Counted from the stretch's first letter, positions 42,734 through 52,291 are shown. The stretch is 64,000 nt of DNA from Pseudoramibacter faecis (GCF_036289405.1 NZ_JAYFFI010000002.1:1-64000), one strand, 5' to 3'. Notes: a model not told the origin generated them from the letters alone. A program made the numbers and translations.

Positions 42734-43576
42734 ATGAGTCAACCCAAAAAAATAACCGGCGGGCTTGCCCTGGCCGCCGGCACCGCCATCGGTGCGGGCT
42801 ACGGCATTGCCAAGGGCGTTCACAAGGCGGTCCGCCAGACCCACGCGCGACCCGTCTTCGGGCTGATCTGCCCCATGGAGGAAGAAACCGCGCCTTTCCG
42901 CGAGTCCATGGACATCGCGAAAACCACCCGCTTTTCCGGACTGGTTTTTTATGAAGGCATGCTCTGGGGGCAGCGCGCCGTGCTGGTGCAGTGCGGCGTC
43001 GGCAAGGTCAACGCGGCCGTCTGCGCCCAGGCACTGTGCTCTCATTTCCCCATTACCTATCTGATTAACATCGGCGTCGCCGGCACCACCCGCCCCGGGG
43101 TGCGTCAGGGGGATCTCGTGCTCTCCACCGACGCCATTCAGCACGACGTGGACGTTACCGTGCGCGGCTTTGCCCCTGGAGAAATCCCGGACATGGCCGA
43201 TTCCGATTTTCAGGCGGATGCGATGCTCATCGATCTGGCCACCCGGGCTTTTGATCTCGAATCCGAAGCGATGGACGGCGCCAATCTATTCACCGGACGG
43301 ATTGTCTCCGGCGATCAATTCATCGCCGGCGGAGCGCGCGCCGATACGATTCAGGCGACCTTCGATCCCTGCGCGGTCGAGATGGAAGGCGCCGCCGTGG
43401 CCCACGCGGCCACCCTCAACAATGTACCCTTCCTGATCGTCCGCGCCATCTCAGACAATGCCGACGAGGACGCGCCCAGCGTTTCCTATCCGGAATTTCT
43501 GCCCTTGGCCATTGTTCACACCGCAACCCTGGTTCGCCGGATGCTCGCCCTTGCCGGGGACGCAGCCGATGCCTGA
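42734..43576 (+). CDS. mtnN: 5'-methylthioadenosine/S-adenosylhomocysteine nucleosidase with N-terminal extension
   Basis: This 280-residue protein has an enzyme core from about residue 42 (FGLICPMEEE) with the catalytic and binding motifs VQCGVGKVNAA, GVAGTTRP, SGDQFIAG, VEMEGAAVAH and RAISDNAD. It hydrolyses MTA, SAH and 5'-deoxyadenosine to adenine plus the ribose derivative. The first 40 residues are extra, with a small-residue hydrophobic stretch (LALAAGTAIGAGYGIA) that may tether it to the membrane. AAAGGAG precedes the ATG. Confidence 0.9.
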   Translation: MSQPKKITGGLALAAGTAIGAGYGIAKGVHKAVRQTHARPVFGLICPMEEETAPFRESMDIAKTTRFSGLVFYEGMLWGQRAVLVQCGVGKVNAAVCAQALCSHFPITYLINIGVAGTTRPGVRQGDLVLSTDAIQHDVDVTVRGFAPGEIPDMADSDFQADAMLIDLATRAFDLESEAMDGANLFTGRIVSGDQFIAGGARADTIQATFDPCAVEMEGAAVAHAATLNNVPFLIVRAISDNADEDAPSVSYPEFLPLAIVHTATLVRRMLALAGDAADA

Positions 43577-43587
43577 TCCCTTCCGTT

Positions 43588-43632
43588 AAAAAACGCCGCT
43601 CAGCGATAGGCACATCGCTGAACGGCGTTTTT
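43588..43632. terminator. Bidirectional terminator between mtnN and the DtxR-type gene
   Basis: A long stem (AAAACGCCG then TCAGCGAT with its complement, one mismatch) around a 6-base loop is flanked by A and T runs. It ends both converging transcripts. Confidence 0.9.
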
Positions 43633-43641
43633 CGTTTGGAT

Positions 43642-44019
43642 TTAAAGCTCGCTTTGATACTCAGCTTTTAATTTTTCGAAGGTTTCCTCGCTGATCACAT
43701 GCTCCATCTCGCAGGCGTCGTGTTCGGCCTGCTCCGGCGCCACACCGAGCGAGACCAGATGTTTGGTTAAAAAACGATGCCGCTCATACACATTCTGGGC
43801 GATGGTCATGCCCGTTTCCGTCAGATGCAGGGAGCCGTCGTCGTCCATCAGCAAAAACCCCTGCTCCCGCAGCGTCTTCACCGCGTGGCTGACCGACGCC
43901 TTGGAAAAATGCAGCTGCCGGGCAATATCGATGGAATGCACCGCCTGACCCGGCCCCTTCTTTTCGGCAATCATCAAAACCGCCTCGAGATAATCCTCTT
44001 TTGATTTGCCCAACGTCAT
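43642..44019 (-). CDS. DtxR/MntR-family metal-dependent transcriptional regulator
   Basis: This 125-residue protein has an N-terminal winged helix (FSKASVSHAVKTLREQG) and a metal-binding dimerisation domain. The segment HDACEMEHVIS matches the Cys-x-x-Glu-His site of DtxR/IdeR rather than the Glu-x-x-Glu-His of Bacillus MntR, though it lacks a C-terminal SH3 domain. Fe(II) or Mn(II) could be the co-repressor. The ATG at 44019 has AGGGAG upstream. Confidence 0.87.
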   Translation of the reverse strand: MTLGKSKEDYLEAVLMIAEKKGPGQAVHSIDIARQLHFSKASVSHAVKTLREQGFLLMDDDGSLHLTETGMTIAQNVYERHRFLTKHLVSLGVAPEQAEHDACEMEHVISEETFEKLKAEYQSEL

Positions 44020-44068
44020 GCTTTCGCTTCTCCCTTCGTGATTTTGCACCGCGCGATGGCCGATCGTC

Positions 44069-44116
44069 GTTAACTCTAACTAACACCATTTTACGGGATC
44101 CCGCCCCATAAGTCAA
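44069..44116 (-). promoter_or_regulatory. Promoter and candidate autoregulatory site of the DtxR-type gene
   Basis: On the minus strand TTGACT (44116-44111) and TAAAAT (44093-44088) are spaced 17 bp. Just downstream, GTTAGTTAGAGTTAAC (44084-44069) has GTTA/TAAC half-sites resembling DtxR-type boxes and covers the likely transcription start. Confidence 0.5.
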
Positions 44117-44152
44117 CCCAATCTAACCATTTATTTTCACCGATGCGCACGC

Positions 44153-44179
44153 AAAAAAGAAAATGCCCGCAGGCATCTT
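44153..44179 (-). terminator. Terminator after argS
   Basis: On the minus strand an 8-bp stem (AAGATGCC with GGCATTTT, one G-U pair) with a TGCG loop is followed by a T-rich run, 16 bp after the argS stop. Confidence 0.75.
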
Positions 44180-44194
44180 CTTAGATGATTGGGA

Positions 44195-45886
44195 TCACAT
44201 GGATTCCGGCGCGTCGACGCCCAGAATCCCCAGCACGTTTTCGAGCACCTGCCGGCAGGCCAAAATGAGCTTGATGCGGGCGCGCATCAGCTCCGCGTCG
44301 TCCACCCGCACCCGGCATTCGTTATAGAAGGTGTGAAAGGCCGAGGCAAGCCGCTGGGCGTAGTGCACCATGCGGCTCGGATCCATTTTATGCTCCGCCG
44401 CCACGATGGTTTCCGGGAAATCGGAGAGCACCGAAAGGAGCTCCAGCTCCTTGGGGTTGGTCAGCAGCCTCAGTTTGGCCGGCGCCGCCAGATCCGCCTC
44501 GCTGCCCAGCTGGCGCAGAATGCTTGCGATCCGCGCGTGGGCGTACTGCACATAAAACACCGGATTGTCGTTGGACTGTTCGACGGCCAGGTCCAGATCG
44601 AAATCGAAGTGGCTGTCCGGCGAGCGCAGGTTGAAAAACACTCGCGCCGCATCGATGCCCACCATGTCGAGCAGCTCCGTGAGGCCGATGGCCTTGCCCT
44701 GCCGCTTGGACATGCGCACCGGTTCGCCGTCGCGGATCAGGCGCACCAGCTGCATCGTCACGATGTCCAGCCGGCTCGCGTCCACCCCCGCCGCAGCGAT
44801 CGCCGCCTTGAGCCTTGCGATGTGCCCGTGATGATCCGCCCCCCAAACGTTGACCGCCCGATCGAAGCCCCGGGTCAAAAGTTTGTTCAGATGATAGGCG
44901 ATGTCCCCCATGAAATAGGTGGGCAGGCCGTTCTGCCGGATGAGCACGTCGTCCTTCTCGCAGCCGTAATCCGTGGTTTTAAACCAGGTGGCGCCTTCTT
45001 TTTCATAAGTCGCGCCCTTGTCCTTGAGGAGATTGAGCGCCCGCTCGATTTCCCCGTCGTCGTACATGCTCTGCTCGGAAAACCACACGTCGTAATGCAC
45101 GCCGTAGCTTTCCATGTCCCTGTGCATCTGCCGGAGATTCTTCTTTAAGGCGTAATCCACAAAAATGGCCTTGCGCGCCTCCGACGTCTGATCGAGCATC
45201 GGGCGCACCGCAGCCTCTCCGCCGTTTTCTGCGATGTATTCTTCCATGTGGACGCGGATATCCGCCCCCTGATAGCCGTCTTCCGGAAAGGGAATGTCTT
45301 CTCCGAGGAGCTGGCGGAAGCGCGCGTCCAGCGAGTCGCCGAATTTCGCGATCTGATTGCCCGCGTCGTTCACATAAAATTCCCGGGTCACGTCGTAGCC
45401 CGTCCAGGCCGCGACCTCGGCCAGCACGTCGCCGATGGCCCCGCCCCGGGCGTTGCCCATATGCATCGGCCCCGTCGGATTGGCCGAGACGAATTCGAGG
45501 TTGTAGGTCTTGCCGGCGTTGCCCGTCGTGCGGCCGTAATCCGCGCCCTTCGCTTCAATTTCGCCGATGACTTTGTAGTGCCAGGCCGGATCCAGGGTGA
45601 AATTGATGAAGCCCGATCCCGCGACCGAGACCGCCTTCACATAGGTATCCGTCTTGTCAAAATGGGCAACGATGGCCTCGGCAATCGCCCGGGGCGCCAT
45701 ATGGGCCTGGCCCGGCAGCTGCATCGCCACGTTGGTCGAGTAATCGCCGAACTGCGCCTCCCGGGGCACCTCCAGCTGGATTGCCGGCAGATGTGCGATC
45801 GAAAAGGCGCCGCTCGTCACCGCGGCGTTTACCGCTTCTTCGACGGCGGCCTTCAAATCGTTTTCCAGTTGCTCTCTGATATACAT
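44195..45886 (-). CDS. argS: Arginyl-tRNA synthetase
   Basis: This 563-residue class I aminoacyl-tRNA synthetase has an N-terminal Add1 tRNA-binding domain, the HIGH-like motif HMGNARGG (about 140), a KMSKS-equivalent RMSKRQGKA (about 388) and a C-terminal DALR anticodon-binding domain. GGAGGAG precedes the ATG. It follows DUF1934 in the ddl-DUF1934-argS unit. Confidence 0.97.
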   Translation of the reverse strand: MYIREQLENDLKAAVEEAVNAAVTSGAFSIAHLPAIQLEVPREAQFGDYSTNVAMQLPGQAHMAPRAIAEAIVAHFDKTDTYVKAVSVAGSGFINFTLDPAWHYKVIGEIEAKGADYGRTTGNAGKTYNLEFVSANPTGPMHMGNARGGAIGDVLAEVAAWTGYDVTREFYVNDAGNQIAKFGDSLDARFRQLLGEDIPFPEDGYQGADIRVHMEEYIAENGGEAAVRPMLDQTSEARKAIFVDYALKKNLRQMHRDMESYGVHYDVWFSEQSMYDDGEIERALNLLKDKGATYEKEGATWFKTTDYGCEKDDVLIRQNGLPTYFMGDIAYHLNKLLTRGFDRAVNVWGADHHGHIARLKAAIAAAGVDASRLDIVTMQLVRLIRDGEPVRMSKRQGKAIGLTELLDMVGIDAARVFFNLRSPDSHFDFDLDLAVEQSNDNPVFYVQYAHARIASILRQLGSEADLAAPAKLRLLTNPKELELLSVLSDFPETIVAAEHKMDPSRMVHYAQRLASAFHTFYNECRVRVDDAELMRARIKLILACRQVLENVLGILGVDAPESM

Positions 45887-45916
45887 GTTCTCCTCCGCTT
45901 CCGCAAAAAGTCCGGG

Positions 45917-46372
45917 TTACTTTCTGTCCCGGACTTCAATCGTCATGGTATTGACGCTATTCGTTTTGCCTTCCACGCCGATGACATAATCCAAATGGAT
46001 CTGCACCGGCTCGTTCGCTTCGTTTCGGTCGACGATGATCGCCCGGGTCTGAATCGACAGCGGCACATCGCCGAAGGGCGTGGTGTACATCGCGACACAG
46101 CGCCTGCCCTTTTCAAACTCCATTAGCGCGTTGACGGTGCCCAGGCGAATCACCGAAACCTTATCCGATTCGAGGCGGACCGTCGTCGTGGTGCCCGACA
46201 TTCCGGAAACCTCCGTCTCTCGGTAGCTCAGGCATTCGGCGTCGCTCTCGCGGTAAAAGGCACCCTCGGTCACAAATTCGGTGCGGTCGGTATCGCCCTG
46301 AGCCGTCACCTCGCTGACGATCGACAGCCAGACGCGTTTCCCGCCCGGATGATTTTCCATTGTTTCTGTCAT
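45917..46372 (-). CDS. DUF1934 beta-barrel protein (YwiB-like)
   Basis: This 151-residue protein of the DUF1934 family is predicted to be a calycin-like beta barrel with alternating strands throughout. It commonly precedes argS in Firmicutes. Its function is unknown. AAAGGA lies before the ATG at 46372. Confidence 0.85.
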   Translation of the reverse strand: MTETMENHPGGKRVWLSIVSEVTAQGDTDRTEFVTEGAFYRESDAECLSYRETEVSGMSGTTTTVRLESDKVSVIRLGTVNALMEFEKGRRCVAMYTTPFGDVPLSIQTRAIIVDRNEANEPVQIHLDYVIGVEGKTNSVNTMTIEVRDRK

Positions 46373-46391
46373 GGCTTTTCCTTTCCGCGAG

Positions 46392-47453
46392 CTACGCCCG
46401 GGTGTAATCGGTCACCCGTTTGCGCGCGGCCGTCGCGATGATCCGCTCGACCAGCTCGGCATAGCTCACGCCCATATGCTGCCACATCATCGGGTACATG
46501 CTGATGTCCGTAAAGCCCGGGAGGGTGTTCACTTCATTAATATAAAGAGCCCCACCGCGCCGGTCGACAAAAAAGTCGACCCGGGACAGACCGGAGCCGT
46601 CGATCGCCGCAAAGGCCTTCGCCGCAAAGCCGCGGATCTGAGCCGTGGTCGCGTCATCGATCGGCGCCGGAATCACGATCTGCGAATCCTGATCGTCGGC
46701 GTATTTCGCTTCGTAGTCGTAGAATTCCTTGCTGGCCACCACTTCCCCAGGCAGCGTCGTCTGGATCGTCCCCTGCTCTTCGAGCACCGCGCATTCGATT
46801 TCCCGGGCGTCGACGAAGGTTTCGACCAGAATTTTGCTGTCGTAGATCAAGGCCTTTTTAACCCCGGCGATAAGCTCTGCCCGGTCGTGGGCCTTGGTGA
46901 TCCCCACCGACGAGCCCATGTTCACCGGCTTGATGAACAGCGGATAGCCCAATTCCTCCGCCGAGGCGATCTGTGCCGCCGGATCCCGCTGCCAGTCCGC
47001 GGCGTGAAACGCGCGGTAGGGCACCACGGGAATGCCGGCCTTCTCGAACAAAATTTTCGAGACGACCTTGTCCATCCCCACCGCCGAGGCCAAAACGCCG
47101 CAGCCCACATAGGGCTTGCCCATCATCTCGAAGACGCCCTGAATGGTGCCGTCCTCGCCCATAGGGCCGTGCATGATCGGAAAGAACACGTCGATGGCGC
47201 GCATCGCCGGATCGGTCAGCAGGGAAAAATCCTCCCGCAGATGCCCGGCATCGGCCTCCCAGGAGCCGTCGGGCAGCTTGGCCCAGTCCCCGGTATAAAT
47301 CAGCCAGCGGCCGTCCTTGGTGATGCCGATGGTGGTGATGTCGTATTTTTCCCGGTCGATCACCTGCAAAACATTGTACGCCGAGACCCGGGCCACTTCG
47401 TGCTCGCCGGACTGTCCGCCGAAAACGACCCCGAGTTTGATTTTATCTGCCAT
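46392..47453 (-). CDS. ddl: D-alanine--D-alanine ligase
   Basis: This 353-residue ATP-grasp enzyme has the N-terminal VFGGQSGEHEVARVSA signature, KPVNMGSSVGITKA in the ATP-binding region and the C-terminal YINEVNTLPGFTDISMYP metal-binding motif. It makes the D-Ala-D-Ala dipeptide of peptidoglycan precursors. GGAGG precedes the ATG. Confidence 0.95.
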   Translation of the reverse strand: MADKIKLGVVFGGQSGEHEVARVSAYNVLQVIDREKYDITTIGITKDGRWLIYTGDWAKLPDGSWEADAGHLREDFSLLTDPAMRAIDVFFPIMHGPMGEDGTIQGVFEMMGKPYVGCGVLASAVGMDKVVSKILFEKAGIPVVPYRAFHAADWQRDPAAQIASAEELGYPLFIKPVNMGSSVGITKAHDRAELIAGVKKALIYDSKILVETFVDAREIECAVLEEQGTIQTTLPGEVVASKEFYDYEAKYADDQDSQIVIPAPIDDATTAQIRGFAAKAFAAIDGSGLSRVDFFVDRRGGALYINEVNTLPGFTDISMYPMMWQHMGVSYAELVERIIATAARKRVTDYTRA

Positions 47454-47477
47454 ATTGCCTCCTGATCCCCGCTTCCT

Positions 47478-47972
47478 TTAAAGGCGATCCGCCCGAAGGG
47501 TTTCTTCTGTGATGACGATCACCCCGGCGTCCATCAACGCCTGCGCCGCGATGCCGTTTCCCGCCGTCAGGCGGTGGGCAAAGCTGCCGTCGTAAATTTC
47601 GCCGCAGCCGCAGGCCGGGCTGCGCGCTTTGAAAATCGCCAGCCGACAGCCGTGAGCCTTGGCCCGGGCCACCGCCCGGGCCGCGCCGCGTTCGTAGGCC
47701 GCGGTGACGTCACAATTTTGTTTATTATACACTTTCCGTTTGGCCCCCGCCACCCTTATTTCCGCCGGAACGCGCGGAATCTTAAGCCCGCCGGCCACCT
47801 CCGGGCAGACGATCACCGCCCGGCCGGCTGCCATCAGCGCCTGCACCCGCGCATCGGCGTTGCTCCTGCCGTCGTAGCGGCAGGCCGTCCCCGCCAGACA
47901 CGCGGAAACGAGCACCTGCTCCGCCGGGTCCGCAAGCAGGGCCCGCCAGGATTTAAGATCTTGCCCTTTCAT
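47478..47972 (-). CDS. DUF523 protein
   Basis: This 164-residue DUF523 protein has the typical VLVSACLAGTACRYDG start, CPEVAGGL, and FKARSPACGCGEIYDG with conserved cysteines. The function is unknown; the cysteines may bind a metal or Fe-S cluster. I take the ATG at 47972, with GAGGAGG six bases upstream; the longer frame is Arg-rich and unsupported. Confidence 0.87.
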   Translation of the reverse strand: MKGQDLKSWRALLADPAEQVLVSACLAGTACRYDGRSNADARVQALMAAGRAVIVCPEVAGGLKIPRVPAEIRVAGAKRKVYNKQNCDVTAAYERGAARAVARAKAHGCRLAIFKARSPACGCGEIYDGSFAHRLTAGNGIAAQALMDAGVIVITEETLRADRL

Positions 47973-48082
47973 CGGCCGCCTCCTCGTTCGGTTTGCGTTT
48001 TGCCTTTTGCTTTTGATGATTCCTATCTTAACCGAAACCCCGCCTGGCGGCAAAATTTTTTTCGCCGCTCGCCCATTAACGA

Positions 48083-48111
48083 TTGCATCGCTGCTCCCGG
48101 ATGTTTAAACT
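48083..48111 (+). promoter_or_regulatory. Promoter of the alkyltransferase-like gene
   Basis: TTGCAT and TAAACT are spaced 17 bp, about 30 bp before the ribosome binding site of the gene at 48144. Confidence 0.45.
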
Positions 48112-48143
48112 GACGTTATCACAAACACCGAGGAGGTTTCGCC

Positions 48144-48431
48144 ATGACTTTTTCCGAACAGGTTTATGCCCTGGTTGCCCGCATTCCCGCAGGCCGCGTC
48201 GCCACCTACGGCCAGCTTGCCGCGATGCTCGGCCGGCCCCGCGGCGCGCGCACGGTGGGTTTTGCCATGCGCCATTGCCCGGAGGCGCTGCCCTGGCAGC
48301 GGGTGGTGCACGCCGACGGCCGGATTGCCGGCGGCCAGGCGGATCTGCGCCGGGCGGTGCTCGCCCGGGAGGACGTGCCCTTTCTGCCCGACGGCCGGGT
48401 GGATGTGACCGCCTGCCGCTGGGAGGGATGA
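48144..48431 (+). CDS. Alkyltransferase-like protein (ATL, MGMT fold)
   Basis: This 95-residue protein is the DNA-binding domain of the O6-methylguanine methyltransferase family (VARIPAGRVATYGQLAAMLGRP). The active-site PCHR is replaced by PWQRVV, so it cannot accept an alkyl group. ATL proteins bind O6-alkylguanine and hand the lesion to nucleotide excision repair. The length and the Trp substitution fit the family well. GAGGAGG precedes the ATG. Confidence 0.88.
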   Translation: MTFSEQVYALVARIPAGRVATYGQLAAMLGRPRGARTVGFAMRHCPEALPWQRVVHADGRIAGGQADLRRAVLAREDVPFLPDGRVDVTACRWEG

Positions 48432-48506
48432 GCCGCGGCCCGCAGGGATATCATCCTGCTTTTTTCGCAAAATTTTACCCCCTTTTAGCTTATTTTTACT
48501 TTTTTC

Positions 48507-48535
48507 TTGTCTTCTTCCCCGGAAACTCTTAAAAT
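48507..48535 (+). promoter_or_regulatory. Promoter of the secreted effector-like locus
   Basis: TTGTCT and TAAAAT are spaced 17 bp, about 50 bp before the ATG at 48584. No other promoter is obvious before the three downstream paralogues, so one transcript to the terminator at 52852 is likely. Confidence 0.5.
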
Positions 48536-48583
48536 AATCTTATTCATTATTGAAATCAACCAAAACGAGGGAGGATTAAGAAA

Positions 48584-51162
48584 ATGCACGATTGGCGACG
48601 AATGATGCTGGGTTTGGGCATGCTGGTGGTGGCTTTTGGGCTTTTCGCGCTGCCCGTGACCGCCGCCGCCCCGCAGATAACGGCCGTCACGATCTCCGGC
48701 ACCCCCAACACCCAAGCCCATGGCGCCGCCGTTTTCGACCCGGTGCAGGTCCGGATCACCGCCGACCACTTCACCGACGACAACCTGCTGACTCCGGCCG
48801 GCCTCGGCTGGAACCGCGACAGCCGGGTGGTGCCGCTTTCGGGGCGGCAGTCGGCCGCATCAACAGCGAAAGCTTCTGGACGCGCAATAATCCGCAGCAG
48901 CCAGTCACGGCTTATGCGCTGACCGCCGGCACCGCCGGGCGCATCACCCATGTGGGCGACACCCGCGCCGGCACCCGGCTCGATTTGCTCTATATCGTCA
49001 CCGAGACGGACGCGGCCTGGTGGCAGGCACACAGCGATTACGCCGGAGCGTTTCGCGTGCACGGCATCGCCTTCACCGGCGAGCCGTATCTGAAAAACAC
49101 GACAAACAACGCCATCGTCGTGCTTTATAACGGGGCAAACCGGGTGAGCATTCATTACCGGATCGTCCGGGAGGGCACCAATACAGAAGTCCCGGTGCTG
49201 GTTTCGTTTATCGCCACCGATATCGACGTCTCCCAGGGGGTTAAGACCAATCTGCACAACCTGGCCCACCTGATCCCAAAGGGAACCCACCTTCGGGAGG
49301 CCGGCGGGGTGATTTACGACCAAAGCAGCGACGCCCAAAATCCCTATGGCAAAGATTTAAACGGGGCGGCCGACCTGCCCGCCGGCGGCTATCTGGGCGT
49401 GTGCTTTAACAGCCATTTTGATTACACCTTTTATGCGCCGGCGCCGGCCAATGCCGGCGTTTACCGGACGGCCTCCGGAGTGCGCTACGATCTTTTCGGC
49501 TCGGCCCTGCAGGCGAAGGTCGCCGTGGACCGCCAAACCCATCTGACGGTCCGTTCCCAGGACGACAGCGGAAAGGCTTTAAAACCCGAGCAGGAGCTTA
49601 AAAGCCTGAACACCTTTGCCGCATCTCCCGCCGCGCCCAAAATCCCAAAATTTCGTTTGACGAAAACGCAAACCCAAACCCCCGCCCCGGACGAAAAACG
49701 CCTCACCTATACCTATACGCCGGAAACCACCCTCACTATCCGCGCGGTGGATCAGGCAAGCGGCAAGCTCCTGGCCCCGGCGCGGACCCTCACTTTGCTC
49801 AAGGGGCAGCGCTACCGCATTGCCCCGCCGGCCATCCGGGGCTACCGGCCGCCAAAGGGGCAGACGGTGATTGCCGCGGCGGACCAGACCGTCACCTTGG
49901 GCTACCGGAAGATAACCCCTTCAAAGCAAACAAACCGACCCCAAACGCGCCGGGCGGCGTCAACAAAGCGATCTGCTCCCAAAAGAACGGCTGCGGCCTC
50001 ACGGCCCCAGGCGAAGCCGGCGGGGCCCGCCGCGCCAAAGCCGAAGAAGGGCAAAGCCAAGAAAAAGATTGATTGGTTTGAGAAGAATACGGGGATTAAA
50101 AAAGACGGCAAGGATCAAAGGGGCAAAAAAATCAACGAGCAAAAGGTTTTCTTTGATGTGCTTAAAGCCATTGAACAGGATGGTAAAAAACATCACAAAA
50201 GCGCGGCCGAGATCAAACGAGATCAATTTTATTTTATGGGCGCTGTCAACTATGGCGGCGGCAATTTACCAAGCATTCCCCAGATAATAACCTCAAGGGT
50301 AGGCAGTAAAAATTATTCTCGTGCCTCTTTGGCAAATATTGCGGGGAAAAAGAACTCGAAAGATTTTTATAAATTATTACGTAATTCACATAAGATTGAC
50401 TTTTCACATATGGGGATCGCTGCCGCAGGGGCATTAGACCGCAGTAATCGGGCAAAGTTTCCGCAAAGTTTTATGACCGCACCGTTATCGCCGCTTAGAT
50501 TTATGAACTTCCCCGGAATAATAATTAATGAAACAGTTTCCCACGGTCTTGTTAACTTTTTCTATCATAAAGTAGGAAATAAACTGATGCCAAAACGAAC
50601 CTTTCAATACGAGATAAATCATTGGGTGGTTTTAAATGGTTATTATGGCGATTGGGTCACAGAACATGGCCATATTAATAAAGCGGACCTGAACACAGAT
50701 CTTGATCTTTACAACATTATCCATTCAAAAAAGCCGCTGCGAACCACATTGAAAAAGTATTACAATCGCCCTAACACAAAACAGAAGCCGTTGCTAAAAA
50801 AATCGCGAAGCAAAGCCAAAAGAAATCTATCCGAAACGCATAAAGCTATCCGATTGACCACATCACTGGCCATGCTTGCCTTGGCCGGGTGGGGCATTAT
50901 CCGTTCGGTAAAAAAGAAACTTTCTAACGGAAAGAAAACAATCGGCAAGCTTTTTCATCGCCTTTTCAAAAGAAAAAAATCTAAAAAATCCAAAAGGAAA
51001 CGTCGCTCCTCAAAACCCAGATTAAAAAAATCAAAGCATTATAAAAAACGGAAATTTAAAAAAGCCCGTATAAAATCCAAGACACACCACAAAACCAACC
51101 ATCGTTTAAAGAGAGGAAACCACCATGCAAAGAAACAAAAAGCGAAAAAGAAGCCTCGGTAG
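48584..51162 (+). pseudogene. Large secreted MucBP-type protein with unknown C-terminal domain, interrupted by a frameshift
   Basis: The product would be about 859 residues. It starts at an ATG with GGGAGG upstream and has a signal peptide (LVVAFGLFALPVTAAA). The reading frame changes near 48840-48850, where coherent sequence passes to the -1 frame; one missing base, possibly in a G run, explains this. A beta-rich adhesin-like region follows, then two MucBP-like domains (about 49525-49910), a Pro/Lys/Ala linker, an unrecognised domain (about 50070-50760) with IDFSHMGIAAAGALD and NHWVVLNGYYGDW, a membrane segment (50839-50905), and about 80 residues very rich in Lys/Arg. No LPxTG motif is present. 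The second half is much more A/T-rich than the first. It could be an effector-bearing surface protein; the function is unknown. Confidence 0.65.
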
Positions 51163-51688
51163 GATACTGCTCACCGTTTATGTGGTTGTCGCGGCGACAA
51201 TCTTCTTCTGCGGCTACAACCTCTATCATTATGCTTTTTATTACGCCACCCATATGCCTCACGCCAAGAACGAATACCCTGTGGTTCGGGAAATCTCGCA
51301 CCTGCTGCCGAGCACGGTCAATCAAAAATATCACAGCAGCATTAACGCGAATGAAGGTACCCGGGATGAATTTGCAGCAGGCTATATACGCGCTTATAAT
51401 GTTTTTCAAAAGGGAGATTTATGGACCATGGATGTTTCTGGTGCAGAATATTATCCTTTCGCCGATGGCGAAGATTTTGTTGGCATTGACTTCGATAAAA
51501 ATTACAAGGCCGGAAAAATATACTCCTATTTGGAAACAAGAAATTCAAAATCTGAACACAAATGGCTTTACACCCCTTTAAAAGATTTTTCGCAGCGCCT
51601 GAAAAACGAATCCCCCAAGCCCATCATCAATCTGCAGTGGCTTTATAATCTCAGTGTGAAGTTTCGGCCGAATACAGAAACGTACTAG
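51125..51688 (+). CDS. Membrane-anchored paralogue 1 of the effector-like locus
   Basis: This 187-residue protein has a basic N-terminus, one membrane segment (about 12-32) and an extracytoplasmic domain of about 150 residues. It shares YYATHMPHAKNEYPVVRE just after the membrane and a C-terminal block (RLKNESPKPIINLQWLYN) with the next two genes. It overlaps the end of the large gene by 38 bp and has an AGAGG site inside it. I do not recognise the family. Position, small size and tandem copies suggest an immunity protein, by inference only. Confidence 0.8.
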   Translation: MQRNKKRKRSLGRILLTVYVVVAATIFFCGYNLYHYAFYYATHMPHAKNEYPVVREISHLLPSTVNQKYHSSINANEGTRDEFAAGYIRAYNVFQKGDLWTMDVSGAEYYPFADGEDFVGIDFDKNYKAGKIYSYLETRNSKSEHKWLYTPLKDFSQRLKNESPKPIINLQWLYNLSVKFRPNTETY

Positions 51689-51712
51689 TAATATTGATGT
51701 CAAAATGTGTGA

Positions 51713-52270
51713 ATGAAACCAAAAAAATGTAAACCCCTTTTGATCGCCGCAGGCATCGCGCTGCTTGGCCTGCTGTTGGTAAAGGGCCTTATCGCCTGGA
51801 ACCTGAGTGAATACGCTTATTACTACGCCACCCGCATGCCCCACGCCAAGAACGAATATCCCATTGTCCGGGAATTAGAGTATTGCCCTCTGCCAGACGA
51901 CATTAACCGGGAATTTCCCAATGCGCACAACCAACATACCCGAAGCAACTTTGGCAGCATTGATGCCAAAAATGTTTTACAAAAGGGGGATCGCCTAGAA
52001 ATAAGCGGCATGGGCCTCTTTTATTATCCTGTCGAGGCATATGACGCACAATATATCGCTTTCTATTTTAATAAAAATTATAAAATTATTAGATGTGATA
52101 TTTATGACCTAATATTCTCAAAATCCGATCGTGCCCGCATCCTTCACGTTCTGGATCGGCTGACCCTGCGGCTGAAAAGGGAATCCCCCGAACCGCTCAT
52201 TAACCTTCAAAAGATCTACAACGAGCGCGTTAAAAATCGGCCGAACCCGGAGGCCTACGTTAGCGTTTAA
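51713..52270 (+). CDS. Membrane-anchored paralogue 2
   Basis: This 185-residue homologue of its neighbours has a membrane segment at about 7-29 (LLIAAGIALLGLLLVKGLI), then YYATRMPHAKNEYPIVRE and a more divergent middle. The C-terminal block reads RLKRESPEPLINLQKIYNERV, so it is the most diverged of the three. It starts 24 bp after the first copy with only a poor ribosome binding site, so translation may depend on re-initiation. Confidence 0.78.
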   Translation: MKPKKCKPLLIAAGIALLGLLLVKGLIAWNLSEYAYYYATRMPHAKNEYPIVRELEYCPLPDDINREFPNAHNQHTRSNFGSIDAKNVLQKGDRLEISGMGLFYYPVEAYDAQYIAFYFNKNYKIIRCDIYDLIFSKSDRARILHVLDRLTLRLKRESPEPLINLQKIYNERVKNRPNPEAYVSV

Positions 52271-52291
52271 ATAGCGAGTGCTAAACCACAA

